From a bacterium (GTDB lineage Bacteria > Bacillota > Clostridia > Lachnospirales > Lachnospiraceae): a DNA stretch of 64,000 nt. The translations under genes were made by a program, and so were the position numbers. Numbering within the stretch: position 1 is the first letter of the stretch; every line of letters begins with the position of its first letter. Below, piece after piece: positions 1 through 7,601 of this stretch. The stretch lies in the NCBI GenBank assembly GCA_023667365.1, contig JAMPAG010000004.1:1-64000 (forward strand), in the 5' to 3' direction. Below the pieces are notes generated by a model. That model did no database searches, was not told the origin of the DNA, and saw only the letters and a program-made list of their open reading frames with translations.

Positions 1-525
1 CTGCTCCATAGGAGAGGGGTCAGGGGAAAGGATAGGAATGGAATGGGTACTTTGTCCGTCAGTAATTATTTTTTCTTTTTTTGGTAAATCAGTCTTTTGT
101 ATATCTTTATTTAATTGCATTGGATTTTCCGTCGTCGGTTTACCCGGTGTCGGATTTTCCAATATCGGATTGCCCGGTGTTGGATTTTCCAATATCGGTT
201 TATCCAATCCCGGCGGGGTGTCGTCCGGCGGCTGGGGCTGCTCGTAAATGGTGTATTCAATGGCGGTCATTTTGCCTTTTTCGTCGCGCCCCTGCTTCCG
301 CTTGATATATCCGGCTTTTTCAAGCTCCCATACGGCGGTGCGGATCGCGTCGATACTTTCCCGGTTGATCTGTGACAGCCCCGCAAGGGTGTAGTCCCAA
401 TCTTCGGGAAGTGACAGCATTTGTGACAACAGCCCTTTTGCTTTTAAGGTCAGCTCCTTGTTGCGTAAATGGTGGTTGCTCATAACGGTATAGCCCTTGT
501 TGCGCTCCACTCGGAAAACTGCCAT
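1..525 (-). CDS. RepA-like replication initiator / helix-turn-helix protein of an integrative element (C-terminus beyond window)
   Basis: Reading leftward from an ATG at 525 the frame stays open for 175 codons to the window edge, so the gene is partial only because the window ends. AGGAGTG at 534-540 is a good ribosome site. The N-terminus (MAVFRVERNKGYTVMSNHHL) and the following winged-helix-like region (LTLKAKGLLSQMLSLPEDW, then 'RTAVWELEKAGYIKRKQGRD') match the start of the RepA/DnaD-like HTH proteins carried by clostridial Tn1549-type integrative elements. About residues 80-145 are a low-complexity Pro/Asn segment repeating 'ENPTPG' and 'NPILENP', a linker usually found between the HTH and a C-terminal DnaD-like domain. 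The family assignment is by recognition only. It implies that the window begins inside, or at the edge of, a mobile element. Confidence 0.7.
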   Translation of the reverse strand, partial: MAVFRVERNKGYTVMSNHHLRNKELTLKAKGLLSQMLSLPEDWDYTLAGLSQINRESIDAIRTAVWELEKAGYIKRKQGRDEKGKMTAIEYTIYEQPQPPDDTPPGLDKPILENPTPGNPILENPTPGKPTTENPMQLNKDIQKTDLPKKEKIITDGQSTHSIPILSPDPSPMEQ

Positions 526-676
526 AGCTTCATCACTCCTTTGGTTATGGATTTGTTACGCGATAGGGCGGCATTTTTCCGGGGGTAGGCATAAATCCCC
601 GTCCCCGTCAAAAACGCGCCCTAAAAGCCGCTTATAGCAAAGCTCTTTTAGCCCCTAATGCGTAACATGAGGGCAT

Positions 677-726
677 AAAAAAAGCGGCGTTCCTGTTCTC
701 CCTGTTGTGGGATAGAGAAACGCCGC
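677..726 (-). terminator. Rho-independent terminator, minus strand
   Basis: GCGGCGT (684-690) pairs with ACGCCGC (720-726). The inner bases also pair partly (GTTCTCCC against GGGATAGAG), and a run of A at 677-683 becomes a U-tract on the minus strand. It would end a leftward transcript coming from the short remnant frame at 751-849. Confidence 0.7.
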
Positions 727-750
727 GTCTGCGTCGTATTCAGTTTTCAT

Positions 751-849
751 TTATTCTTTCTCAATGCTGTGTGCTGGTGTCTGGGCTTGCAGGGTTCCGG
801 GCGGCATATCAAGGCTCTTTCCCTCAAAAGTAGTAAATTGGTAGTAAAT
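751..849 (-). pseudogene. C-terminal remnant of an unidentified mobile-element gene
   Basis: A 32-codon open stretch ends at TAA (751-753), just before the minus-strand terminator. It carries a protein-like tail containing 'FEGKSLDMPPGTLQAQTPAH'. No start codon or ribosome site precedes it, and an in-frame TGA lies at 850-852. Its position, followed directly by a terminator and next to the RepA-like gene, suggests the 3' end of an element gene whose front was lost. A 10-bp direct repeat GTAGTAAATT (830-839 and 841-850) lies exactly at the break. The family is not recognised. Confidence 0.35.
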
Positions 850-923
850 TCAGCTTGAAATCCTGCTTGTATGCCCGTAAATCAAGGCTTTTTTGAGATA
901 ATCAACCATTTTTATGTAATAGA

Positions 924-2087
924 TTGTATTTTTATCAAAATAATGACAGCGGCGGAAAATTATATCTTGTGGAAGCAAGGCGTGTGATCAAAGAAATAGA
1001 AGAACAAAAACTGGAGACTTCCGAAATCGAAGCAATGAATTTAAGCAAGTATAAGACGATCGTAGGAATCAAAGAGTTTGTTGCCGGAGAAGCCTGTGAT
1101 AACGATAATTTAGTGGAAGAAATAGCCGGTAAACTGTATCGGATAGAATATGTGCAGGAAAGAAGTTCACGATTACCGTTATATATCAATATCTCGCTGC
1201 TTGGCATGATGATCGTGACAAATATTGTGCTTGCGTATGTGTATCATAAAGTCCTAAAGCCTTTTTGGGATATGAGCAATTTAGCTTATGAGCTGGCGAA
1301 AGGAAATTTGTCCATGCCCGTAAAAGAAGAAAAAAGTAAGCTGTTTGGGCGTTTCCTGTGGGGAATGGACATGCTTCGCGAAAAGCTGGAGGATAACAGG
1401 GATAAAGAGCTTGCATTTCAAAGGGAGCGGAAGACGTTGATTCTTTCTTTATCCCATGATATTAAAACGCCGCTTTCCTCCATAGAATTATATTCCAAAG
1501 CGTTGTCGGAGGATTTGTATGACACACAGGAGAGAAAAGACGAAGCTTTGCAGGGCATTGCGAGGAATGTGAAAGAAATAAAGGGGTACGTGGATGAAAT
1601 CGTAACCGCATCCAGAGAAGATTTTCTGAATTTGGAAGTAAGGATGGGAGAGTATTATCTTTCAGAAGTGATAAAAGTTACAGAAAATTATTATAAAGAT
1701 AAGTTGTCTGTAATTTACACCGGATTTCAAGTGGATGAAATGTCGGAATGCCTTGTGAAAGGGGATAAGGACCGCATAGTCGAGGTCCTGCAAAATGTTA
1801 TGGAAAATGCCATAAAATATGGCGACGGTAAGAATATCCGCATTTCGTTTGGGGAGGAGGAGGACTGTAAATTAGTACATATCGAGAATTCGGGGTGCAG
1901 CCTGAAAAAAGAGGAACTTCCAAATCTTTTTGATTCCTTTTACCGCGGAAGCAACAGTACCGGTATGAAAGGAAGCGGTCTGGGGCTTTATATTTGCAAA
2001 ACACTGATGCGTAAAATGGACGGTGAAATCTTTGCACAAATGAAGGAAGATGTTTTTTGCGTAACGATAGTAGTCAGAAAAGCATAA
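924..2087 (+). pseudogene. N-terminally truncated sensor histidine kinase
   Basis: The frame is open from 897 but has no ATG. The first possible start is a TTG at 924 without a ribosome site. The protein begins inside the extracellular sensor domain ('NNDSGGKLYLVEARR'), so the first membrane helix is missing. What remains is one membrane helix (about residues 87-112), a HAMP-like linker, the phospho-acceptor motif 'LSLSHDIKTPLSS' (about 175-187) and an ATPase domain with an N-box ('VMENAIKYGDGK') and G-box ('GSGLGLYICKTL'). No response regulator is present upstream, where one would be expected next to the ABC exporter that follows. I infer that insertion or deletion of the mobile element to the left removed the regulator and the kinase's 5' end. 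An alternative is that a short cytoplasmic kinase is still made. Confidence 0.75.
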
Positions 2088-2098
2088 TGGGTATGAGA

Positions 2099-2136
2099 AC
2101 TTCGGAGTTATATTTAGTGACTCTGAAGTTTTCCTA
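2099..2136 (+). terminator. Terminator after the kinase fragment
   Basis: AACTTCGGAGT (2099-2109) and ACTCTGAAGTT (2120-2130) form an 11-bp stem with one mismatch, followed by a T-rich stretch. It separates the kinase remnant from the ABC transporter genes. Confidence 0.65.
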
Positions 2137-2201
2137 TTTAAGGATTATTTCATAAATTCTCTTGTAGAATCTATTCAGAAGCAAGAGAAAGGAACAACAA
2201 A

Positions 2202-4571
2202 ATGTATCTGAATATACTAAAAAAAGACTTAAAACGAAAACGGGCAATGAATATAATCCTTCTATTATTTATGATTCTTGCCACGATGTTTGTATCGTCG
2301 AGTGTAAACAACATTATCAATGTTACCACGGCACTGGACAATTATTTTGAAATGGCGGATGTGCCTGATTATTTTGCGGCTGTTATGAATAAAAATCTTT
2401 CCGTTGAGATTGAGGAAACGGTAAGCGCGGCAAGTGCAGTAGATCGTTATGCAGCGGAGAACGTATTGATCTTATCGCATGATAATTTTATCTATGAGGA
2501 CGAGGATATTCTTATTACGAGCAATAGTTGTCTGGTTCACAGCGACATTTGTATGAATTATTTTCTTTCCGATGGCAGTATCCTTGAAATGGTCAGACCG
2601 GGCGAGTTTTATATGACGGAGGGTGAGGCGGACGCTCTCGGCGTTGATGTGGGCGATAAACTTACCATAGAATTAAACGGCGTAAGTCGTGAATTTGTTC
2701 TTGCAGATAAAATAAAGGATGCGCTTTTGGGTTCGAAGGGGGTGTCTTTTACACGTTATATCATAAGCGAGGAGGATTTTCATGATTTCCTTTCCGCAGA
2801 AAACGCGGAAGAATATTACGGCAGTACTCTTGTCTACCTATATTCTTCCGATATGGAGGCGGTGCTGCCGCAAATAAAGCCGCTGGTAGAGAATAGTGCT
2901 CTCACAATGGACAGAGCCATTATGAAATTAAGCTATATTTTTGATATGATAGTGATAGGGATTCTGCTTGTGGTAAGCATGATCCTTATTATCGTAGCAT
3001 TTGTGGTTTTACGTTTTACCATTTCCTTTACACTTTCCGAGGAATTCCGTGAAATCGGCGTAATGAAAGCGATTGGTATCGGCAATTTCAAAATCCGGAC
3101 CTTATATCTTGTAAAGTATATGGGGCTTTCCGTGATCGGTGCGGCAGTCGGTCTTGCACTTAGCTTCCCCTTCAGTAACATGCTTATGAGCGTTTCCTCG
3201 CAGACAATCATCATCGGGAATCAGAGACCGATTTTGATAAACATTCTCTGTGCCGTTCTTGTCATCGCGGTAATTTTACTGTTCTGCTATGGCTGTACGG
3301 GAAAGGTCAGGAAAATGACCCCTATTGATGCGATCCGAAACGGTCAGACAGGGGAACGCTTCCGTAAAAAGAGTCTTATGAGCTTTGGCAGATCAAAGCT
3401 TCCAGCAGCGTCTTTCCTTGCACTGAATGACATTGTAAGCAACCCCAGGCGTTACGGGATCATAAGCCTTACCTTTTTCCTGTGTCTGTCCCTGATGCTG
3501 ATGCTTTCGGCGACTGTTTCCACTATGAACAGCGGCAGTCTTGCCGCAACATTCGGGTGGGCAGACTGCGACATCTATCTTGACAGTAAAATGAATGTGG
3601 AATGTATGCAGGAAGACGGACACGAAAAACTGGAAAGGCACCTTGACGAAATGGAACAGATTCTTGCAGAAAACGGTATTCCTGCAAAATGCTATCAGGA
3701 AGTGGTATTTTCCCTGCCCGTATCTTTCGGAGAAAACGAGAGCAATATCAGTGTCTATCACGGCACAGGCACAACAATGGATATGTACGAATATACAGCA
3801 GGAATATCGCCGCAGAATACCGATGAAATTGCAATAACACGGATTGCTGCGGATAAGCTGAACGCCAATATTGGTGATACCGTTACGATCAAAACCGTTG
3901 ACGGAGATAAGGAATATATCATTTCGGCGTTCTTTCAGGGAATGAATAATATGGGCATCGGTATCAGACTTCACAGCGACGAGTACATAAATTACGTTCA
4001 GGCATCGGGCGGTCTCAATACGCAGATTACCTTTACGGATCATCCTGACAGCAAAGAGATTAAACGGAGAATGGAAGAAATCCAAAGGATTTTCCCCGAC
4101 TACGAAAAGATAGAAACCTGCGACGAAAAAGTAGCGGATCTGTTAGGTGTTACGGATGCCCTTGCCGCAGTAAAATCCCTTGTCGTTATCCTTACGATCG
4201 TCTTAGCCGCACTGATAACCGTGCTGATGGAGCGTTCCTTTATTGCAAAGGAGCAGGGAGAGATCGCGCTTATGAAAGCAATTGGCACGCGGAACGGAAA
4301 AATTTACGTTTACCACGCATTGCGATTTGCATTTGTGGGAATTATCGCGATAACGATCGGTGAAATTTTTGCAATGCCCCTGACGCACCTCTGCATTGAC
4401 CCGATCTTTAAGATGATGGGTATGGAGCTTGCGGTTGACTACGAGATCGACCCCGTTGAAATGTATTTTCTTTTTCCGCTTGTAATTCTTGTGACAACAA
4501 CCGTAAGTGCGTTCCTGATCTCACTTTACACAAGAAAGATCAAGTCCTCCGACACTGCCAACATTGAATAA
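2202..4571 (+). CDS. ABC transporter permease, FtsX/MacB type (789 aa)
   Basis: This is a large permease of the BceB/SalY-like group. It has an N-terminal membrane helix (about residues 15-36), an extracellular domain of roughly 200 residues, a three-helix FtsX core (about 245-370, with 'FREIGVMKAIGIGNFKIRTL'), a second extracellular domain (about 410-650) and a second FtsX core (about 650-785, with 'GEIALMKAIGTRNGKIYVYH'). The paired 'E-I-x-L/V-M-K-A-I-G' coupling motifs mark both halves as contacting the ATPase. It starts at ATG after AAGGAACAACAAA. With the ATPase 14 bp downstream it forms a two-gene exporter unit. Such units next to a two-component system typically move or sense antimicrobial peptides; that role is inferred here because the regulator is broken. 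Possible lantibiotic or bacitracin self-protection type. Confidence 0.88.
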   Translation: MYLNILKKDLKRKRAMNIILLLFMILATMFVSSSVNNIINVTTALDNYFEMADVPDYFAAVMNKNLSVEIEETVSAASAVDRYAAENVLILSHDNFIYEDEDILITSNSCLVHSDICMNYFLSDGSILEMVRPGEFYMTEGEADALGVDVGDKLTIELNGVSREFVLADKIKDALLGSKGVSFTRYIISEEDFHDFLSAENAEEYYGSTLVYLYSSDMEAVLPQIKPLVENSALTMDRAIMKLSYIFDMIVIGILLVVSMILIIVAFVVLRFTISFTLSEEFREIGVMKAIGIGNFKIRTLYLVKYMGLSVIGAAVGLALSFPFSNMLMSVSSQTIIIGNQRPILINILCAVLVIAVILLFCYGCTGKVRKMTPIDAIRNGQTGERFRKKSLMSFGRSKLPAASFLALNDIVSNPRRYGIISLTFFLCLSLMLMLSATVSTMNSGSLAATFGWADCDIYLDSKMNVECMQEDGHEKLERHLDEMEQILAENGIPAKCYQEVVFSLPVSFGENESNISVYHGTGTTMDMYEYTAGISPQNTDEIAITRIAADKLNANIGDTVTIKTVDGDKEYIISAFFQGMNNMGIGIRLHSDEYINYVQASGGLNTQITFTDHPDSKEIKRRMEEIQRIFPDYEKIETCDEKVADLLGVTDALAAVKSLVVILTIVLAALITVLMERSFIAKEQGEIALMKAIGTRNGKIYVYHALRFAFVGIIAITIGEIFAMPLTHLCIDPIFKMMGMELAVDYEIDPVEMYFLFPLVILVTTTVSAFLISLYTRKIKSSDTANIE

Positions 4572-4585
4572 GAAAGGAAACGATC

Positions 4586-5347
4586 ATGAATATTTTAGAA
4601 GTAAAAGACCTCTGCAAAACATATATCGTAAACAAACGTCAGAACAACGTTTTGAAAAATGTAAACTTTACCGTTTCCGAAGGCGAAATGGTAGCGGTTA
4701 TGGGTCCGTCAGGATCGGGCAAATCCACGCTCCTGTACGCCGTTTCGGGCATGGACGCCATTACCGCAGGCGAAGTAACATTCTGTGGAAAGAATATTGC
4801 CCAAATGGGGGAAAGGGAGCTTACAGACTTACGTCTTGACGAAATGGGCTTTATTTTTCAGCAGATGTATATGCTTAAAAATCTGACCGTTCTCGACAAT
4901 ATTATTCTTCCTGCAATACAATCTAATAAGAATATCGAAACACGTAAGGAAACGGTTGGGCGTGGACAGGATCTGATGCGCAAGCTTGGTATTATTGACA
5001 TTGCCGATAACGACATCAATGAAGTTTCGGGAGGTCAGCTTCAGAGAGCCTGCATCTGTAGAAGTATGATCAATGCGCCTAAGGTTTTATTTGCGGACGA
5101 ACCCACGGGGGCTTTGAACAGAACTGCGTCAAACGAGGTAATGAAGGAACTGGTAAAGCTAAACAAAGAAGGAACAACGGTTATGATGGTAACCCATGAT
5201 GCAAAAGTGGCCGCCAAGTGTTCCAAAGTGCTGTATATGGTAGATGGTAATATTAAAGGCGAGTATCTGAGTCCTAACGATGTAGAGATAAAAGAGAAGG
5301 ATAGGGAGAGACTATTAAATAATTGGTTATTGGAACTGGGATGGTAA
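4586..5347 (+). CDS. ABC transporter ATP-binding protein (253 aa)
   Basis: This is the ATPase partner of the FtsX-type permease just upstream (14-bp gap, ribosome site AAGAAAGGAAACG). It has Walker A 'GPSGSGKST' (about residues 41-49), a Q-loop in 'GFIFQQMYMLKNLTV', the signature 'VSGGQLQRACI' (about 145-155), Walker B 'VLFADEPTGALN' with the catalytic Glu, and the switch His in 'VMMVTHDAK'. Length and motifs fit the MacB/LolD/BceA family. Part of the FtsX-exporter operon, probably ended by the hairpin at 5383-5404. Confidence 0.92.
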   Translation: MNILEVKDLCKTYIVNKRQNNVLKNVNFTVSEGEMVAVMGPSGSGKSTLLYAVSGMDAITAGEVTFCGKNIAQMGERELTDLRLDEMGFIFQQMYMLKNLTVLDNIILPAIQSNKNIETRKETVGRGQDLMRKLGIIDIADNDINEVSGGQLQRACICRSMINAPKVLFADEPTGALNRTASNEVMKELVKLNKEGTTVMMVTHDAKVAAKCSKVLYMVDGNIKGEYLSPNDVEIKEKDRERLLNNWLLELGW

Positions 5348-5354
5348 GATTTTT

Positions 5355-5516
5355 TATCTATAGGAAGCCCGCAACCCAAAAGAACTGCCAAAGGCAGTTT
5401 TTTGAAAGAGTTTCGCGCAAGCGGAACTCTTTTTTAACTTATAGGAAATTCCTCAAACCCGGAAGAATCGCTCCGCGATTCTTCGAAAGAGTTTGCGGAA
5501 CGCAAACTCTTTTTTA
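5355..5516 (+). repeat. Two tandem ~80-bp hairpin modules acting as (bi)directional terminators
   Basis: Module 1 (5355-5436) and module 2 (5437-5516) share a lead TATAGGAA...CAA.CCC, then one perfect hairpin, then a second hairpin with a T-tract. Module 1: AACTGCC-aaa-GGCAGTT (5383-5399, followed by T6), then a stem around CGC-gcaa-GCG (5406-5431, followed by T). Module 2: GAAGAATCGC-tcc-GCGATTCTTC (5462-5484), then AAGAGTTTGCG-gaa-CGCAAACTCTT (5487-5511, followed by T). The second hairpin type recurs almost identically at 41081-41113. The modules lie between convergent genes and probably terminate both; they also look like a dispersed repeat family. Confidence 0.75.
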
Positions 5517-6581
5517 TGCATCCAACATTGCCAGCAGCTCATAGACGCGGGCTTTGGTCAGCTCCGCCGCTTTTGTATTCGTCACAAGCGGGTAGAGGGA
5601 GCCGCCTTCGAATTCGGTGCCTGCCGCTTCGACCGCCGCTTCTTTTTCGGCGATCCATGCAAGCTGTTCGTCCGTGAGCGCGCGCATGGTCTCCGCGTCG
5701 TTTACCCGTTTGAGCACATTCCAGACCTGGTTCAACGCAAAATCCCACATTTCATATAGCTCGCCTGCTTTGACGTTCAGATCCGCTTGGGAGAGCGCGG
5801 CGTCATGCGCGATGTCATCTTCGAGTGCCGCCGCCATGTTTGCAATGGAGGCAAGGTAGGAGGCGAAAGCTTCTGCGGCGGCATAGCTGGAAAATCCTTC
5901 CGCCGCCGCCTCGTTGTACAATCCGTAAAAAGGAAGTTCCGTGTCCGTCGTGTTTTCCAAATAGTAGTAGCCTACCCATGAACGATAGCCTTCAGGAAGC
6001 TCGGCGAGCGGCGCTCCGGGGAGATAGACCAGGATGTCCTTTGCGTCGTCCAGACCGTAGGGTGTGGTATAGTAATATAAAACGCCGTCCCTAATCGCCT
6101 CCGTGCCGGGCTCGTCTGCATAGCTGATCGACAAAATCTGCATGGAATAGGTGTAGTCGTTCACCTTTACCGGCTGTGAGAACTGTCCGTTAAACGCGCA
6201 ATGGTACGCCGTGCCATACGGATGGTCGTCGCCGGTATCGCCCATATCGTCGTCATGATATTCTCCGGCAAACGTGCCGTCCGCACGGATCGACAGTTCC
6301 GTTGCCCAGGCACCCGCGCCGCTTGAAAAGTCAAAGGTTAAATAATGAAAATCGGCAAAGGACAGGGCTGCGCCATCCGCATTGTCCCCATCAGCGCCCG
6401 CGGCGTCTACGTCATCCACGCCGATTCCGCCTATATTCGCATCAAAGGCATTTGCCTCATCGTCTTCGATAATAATGGGAATCGTGGGAACTTCGGATTT
6501 TTCCGCGTCCGCCTTTCCACAGCCGCATACGGAAAGGATCATACATCCGGCGGTCAATAGTGCACTCAGTCTTTTGCTCAT
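5514..6581 (-). CDS. Lipoprotein with C-terminal LprI/DUF1311-like domain (355 aa)
   Basis: The start ATG at 6581 is preceded by AAGGAGAA. A type II signal peptide ends in 'ILSVCGC', so Cys21 is probably lipidated. An acidic Asp/Ala-rich linker (about residues 25-75) is followed by a middle domain of unknown function (about 75-255). The final ~95 residues have the layout of the LprI-like DUF1311 domain, with 'LTDEQLAWIAEKEAAVEAAG' and a terminal Arg/Leu helix. The protein should sit on the outer face of the membrane. DUF1311 is related to lysozyme-inhibitor LprI, so interaction with the wall or lysozyme is conceivable but unproven. It stands alone and faces away from the ABC exporter, ending in the hairpin modules. 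Confidence 0.7.
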   Translation of the reverse strand: MSKRLSALLTAGCMILSVCGCGKADAEKSEVPTIPIIIEDDEANAFDANIGGIGVDDVDAAGADGDNADGAALSFADFHYLTFDFSSGAGAWATELSIRADGTFAGEYHDDDMGDTGDDHPYGTAYHCAFNGQFSQPVKVNDYTYSMQILSISYADEPGTEAIRDGVLYYYTTPYGLDDAKDILVYLPGAPLAELPEGYRSWVGYYYLENTTDTELPFYGLYNEAAAEGFSSYAAAEAFASYLASIANMAAALEDDIAHDAALSQADLNVKAGELYEMWDFALNQVWNVLKRVNDAETMRALTDEQLAWIAEKEAAVEAAGTEFEGGSLYPLVTNTKAAELTKARVYELLAMLDA

Positions 6582-6613
6582 GGGTTTCTTTTCTCCTTGG
6601 GTGTAAATAGTGA

Positions 6614-6814
6614 TCTGCTTATCGGTTCTGTAGCATTAGACGTTTTGCGCGTGATGAAAGTTGCATTGGCGGACATATTCCGTTTGATATTTCTCTGAAC
6701 CAACCCAACAGGGAGACAACGGCAGCCATGCTGGAAGCGGAAAGGATTGTAAAAGATCCGTCTGTAAAAGGATATACTGATTTGGACGAATTATTTGCGG
6801 ATTTGCGGACATGA
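6614..6814 (+). pseudogene. Degraded RelB/DinJ-type antitoxin (C-terminal part)
   Basis: The frame encodes 'GGHIPFDISLNQPNRETTAA' and then a C-terminal part with 'YTDLDELFADLRT', the typical end of a RelB/DinJ antitoxin that wraps around a YafQ/RelE toxin. The N-terminal ribbon-helix-helix half is not recognisable and an in-frame TGA at 6611-6613 cuts it off. The stop overlaps the ATG of the toxin remnant (ATGA), preserving the usual antitoxin-toxin coupling. Confidence 0.7.
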
Positions 6815-6950
6815 GAAAAACGAAATATACAGTCAAGGCTACTACGCAATTCAAAAAAGACTATAAATTAGCAATGAAGCGCGGTTGGAAAATGATGTGC
6901 TTGTTTTGACATTGTCTCGTGCGGGAACACATAGTGACTTGTTTGAATAA
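6811..6950 (+). pseudogene. YafQ/RelE-type mRNA interferase with internal deletion
   Basis: The first 27 codons (MRKTKYTVKATTQFKKDYKL... to 'MKRGWKM') match the N-terminus of YafQ-like toxins. The very end of the family, 'VLVLTLSRAGTHSDLFE', follows immediately in another frame at 6897-6950. The roughly 50 residues between, including the catalytic core, are gone, and the original frame stops at 6907-6909. So this is a deleted toxin next to a degraded antitoxin. The scar is clear because both protein ends are still readable. Confidence 0.75.
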
Positions 6951-6979
6951 TAAGGGTTTTATGGCAAATGATCGTAAGG

Positions 6980-7018
6980 CAGCCGTGTGGACGAATGGGT
7001 CCGACGGCTGTTTTTTTG
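6980..7018 (+). terminator. Terminator downstream of the toxin-antitoxin remnant
   Basis: CAGCCGT (6980-6986) pairs with ACGGCTG (7004-7010), with GGAC/GTCC pairing inside, followed by T7. It insulates the next operon. Confidence 0.75.
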
Positions 7019-7130
7019 CTGGGAACATTCATGAAACGGCGTATATCTATCGGCAATACAGAGTCGTCGTTTATAAAATCGTCTGCAAAATGCAAAAAGC
7101 AGGAAAGCCAAAAAGCAGCAAAAGAAGTGA

Positions 7131-7183
7131 TTGACAATAGTGTCTATTGGTGATAGACTAAAAATGTCTATTAGGAATAGACA
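7131..7183 (+). promoter_or_regulatory. Sigma-A promoter overlapped by two BlaI-type operators
   Basis: TTGACA (7131-7136) and TAGACT (7154-7159) are spaced by 17 bp. Two dyads overlap or follow them: TGTCTAT-tggt-GATAGAC (7141-7158) and TGTCTATT-agg-AATAGACA (7165-7183). The placement between the -35 box and the leader of a BlaI-family gene fits negative autoregulation by the protein encoded at 7236. Confidence 0.75.
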
Positions 7184-7235
7184 ATGCATTTGAAACAAAA
7201 AGCAAAAAGCAAAAAACAAAGAACAGGAGACGGAA

Positions 7236-7589
7236 ATGACGGATTATCAATTAGGGGTGGTCGAATCGAAATTTGCAGAAATTGTGTGGTCGCATGCGCC
7301 GTTATCGACAGCGGAGCTGGTCGCGCTGTGCGGTGAGGAACTGCAATGGAAACGGACGACGACCTACACCGTATTAAAAAAATTAGGCGAACATGGTTTT
7401 TTTCAGATGAAGGATAAGACCGTGACCGCACTGATTTCAAGGGAAGAATACTATGGTTCCCAGAGCGAGCGGTTTGTGCGGGAGACATTCGACGGTTCGC
7501 TGCCCGCGTTCATTGCCGCGTTTACGAAGCGAAAAGCGTTGAGCGAGGAGGAAATCGCAGAAATCCGCAGGATGATCGACGGGAATTAG
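7236..7589 (+). CDS. BlaI/MecI/CopY-family transcriptional repressor (117 aa)
   Basis: The protein has the length and winged-helix layout of BlaI: 'LGVVESKFAEIVWSHAPLST' as the first helices, the recognition segment 'WKRTTTYTVLKKLGEHGF', and a C-terminal dimer helix with 'LPAFIAAFTKRKALSEEEI'. In this family a membrane M56 sensor triggers cleavage of the repressor. The candidate sensor starts 12 bp downstream. Operators around the promoter at 7131-7183 suggest that it represses its own operon. The inducer (beta-lactam or other wall stress) cannot be told from sequence. Confidence 0.9.
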   Translation: MTDYQLGVVESKFAEIVWSHAPLSTAELVALCGEELQWKRTTTYTVLKKLGEHGFFQMKDKTVTALISREEYYGSQSERFVRETFDGSLPAFIAAFTKRKALSEEEIAEIRRMIDGN

Positions 7590-7601
7590 GGAGGATAAGG
7601 A

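Noticed and set aside
3393-4085. 230-codon minus-strand frame opposite the ABC permease
   Set aside because: No start context, and the permease frame carries both FtsX cores without interruption.
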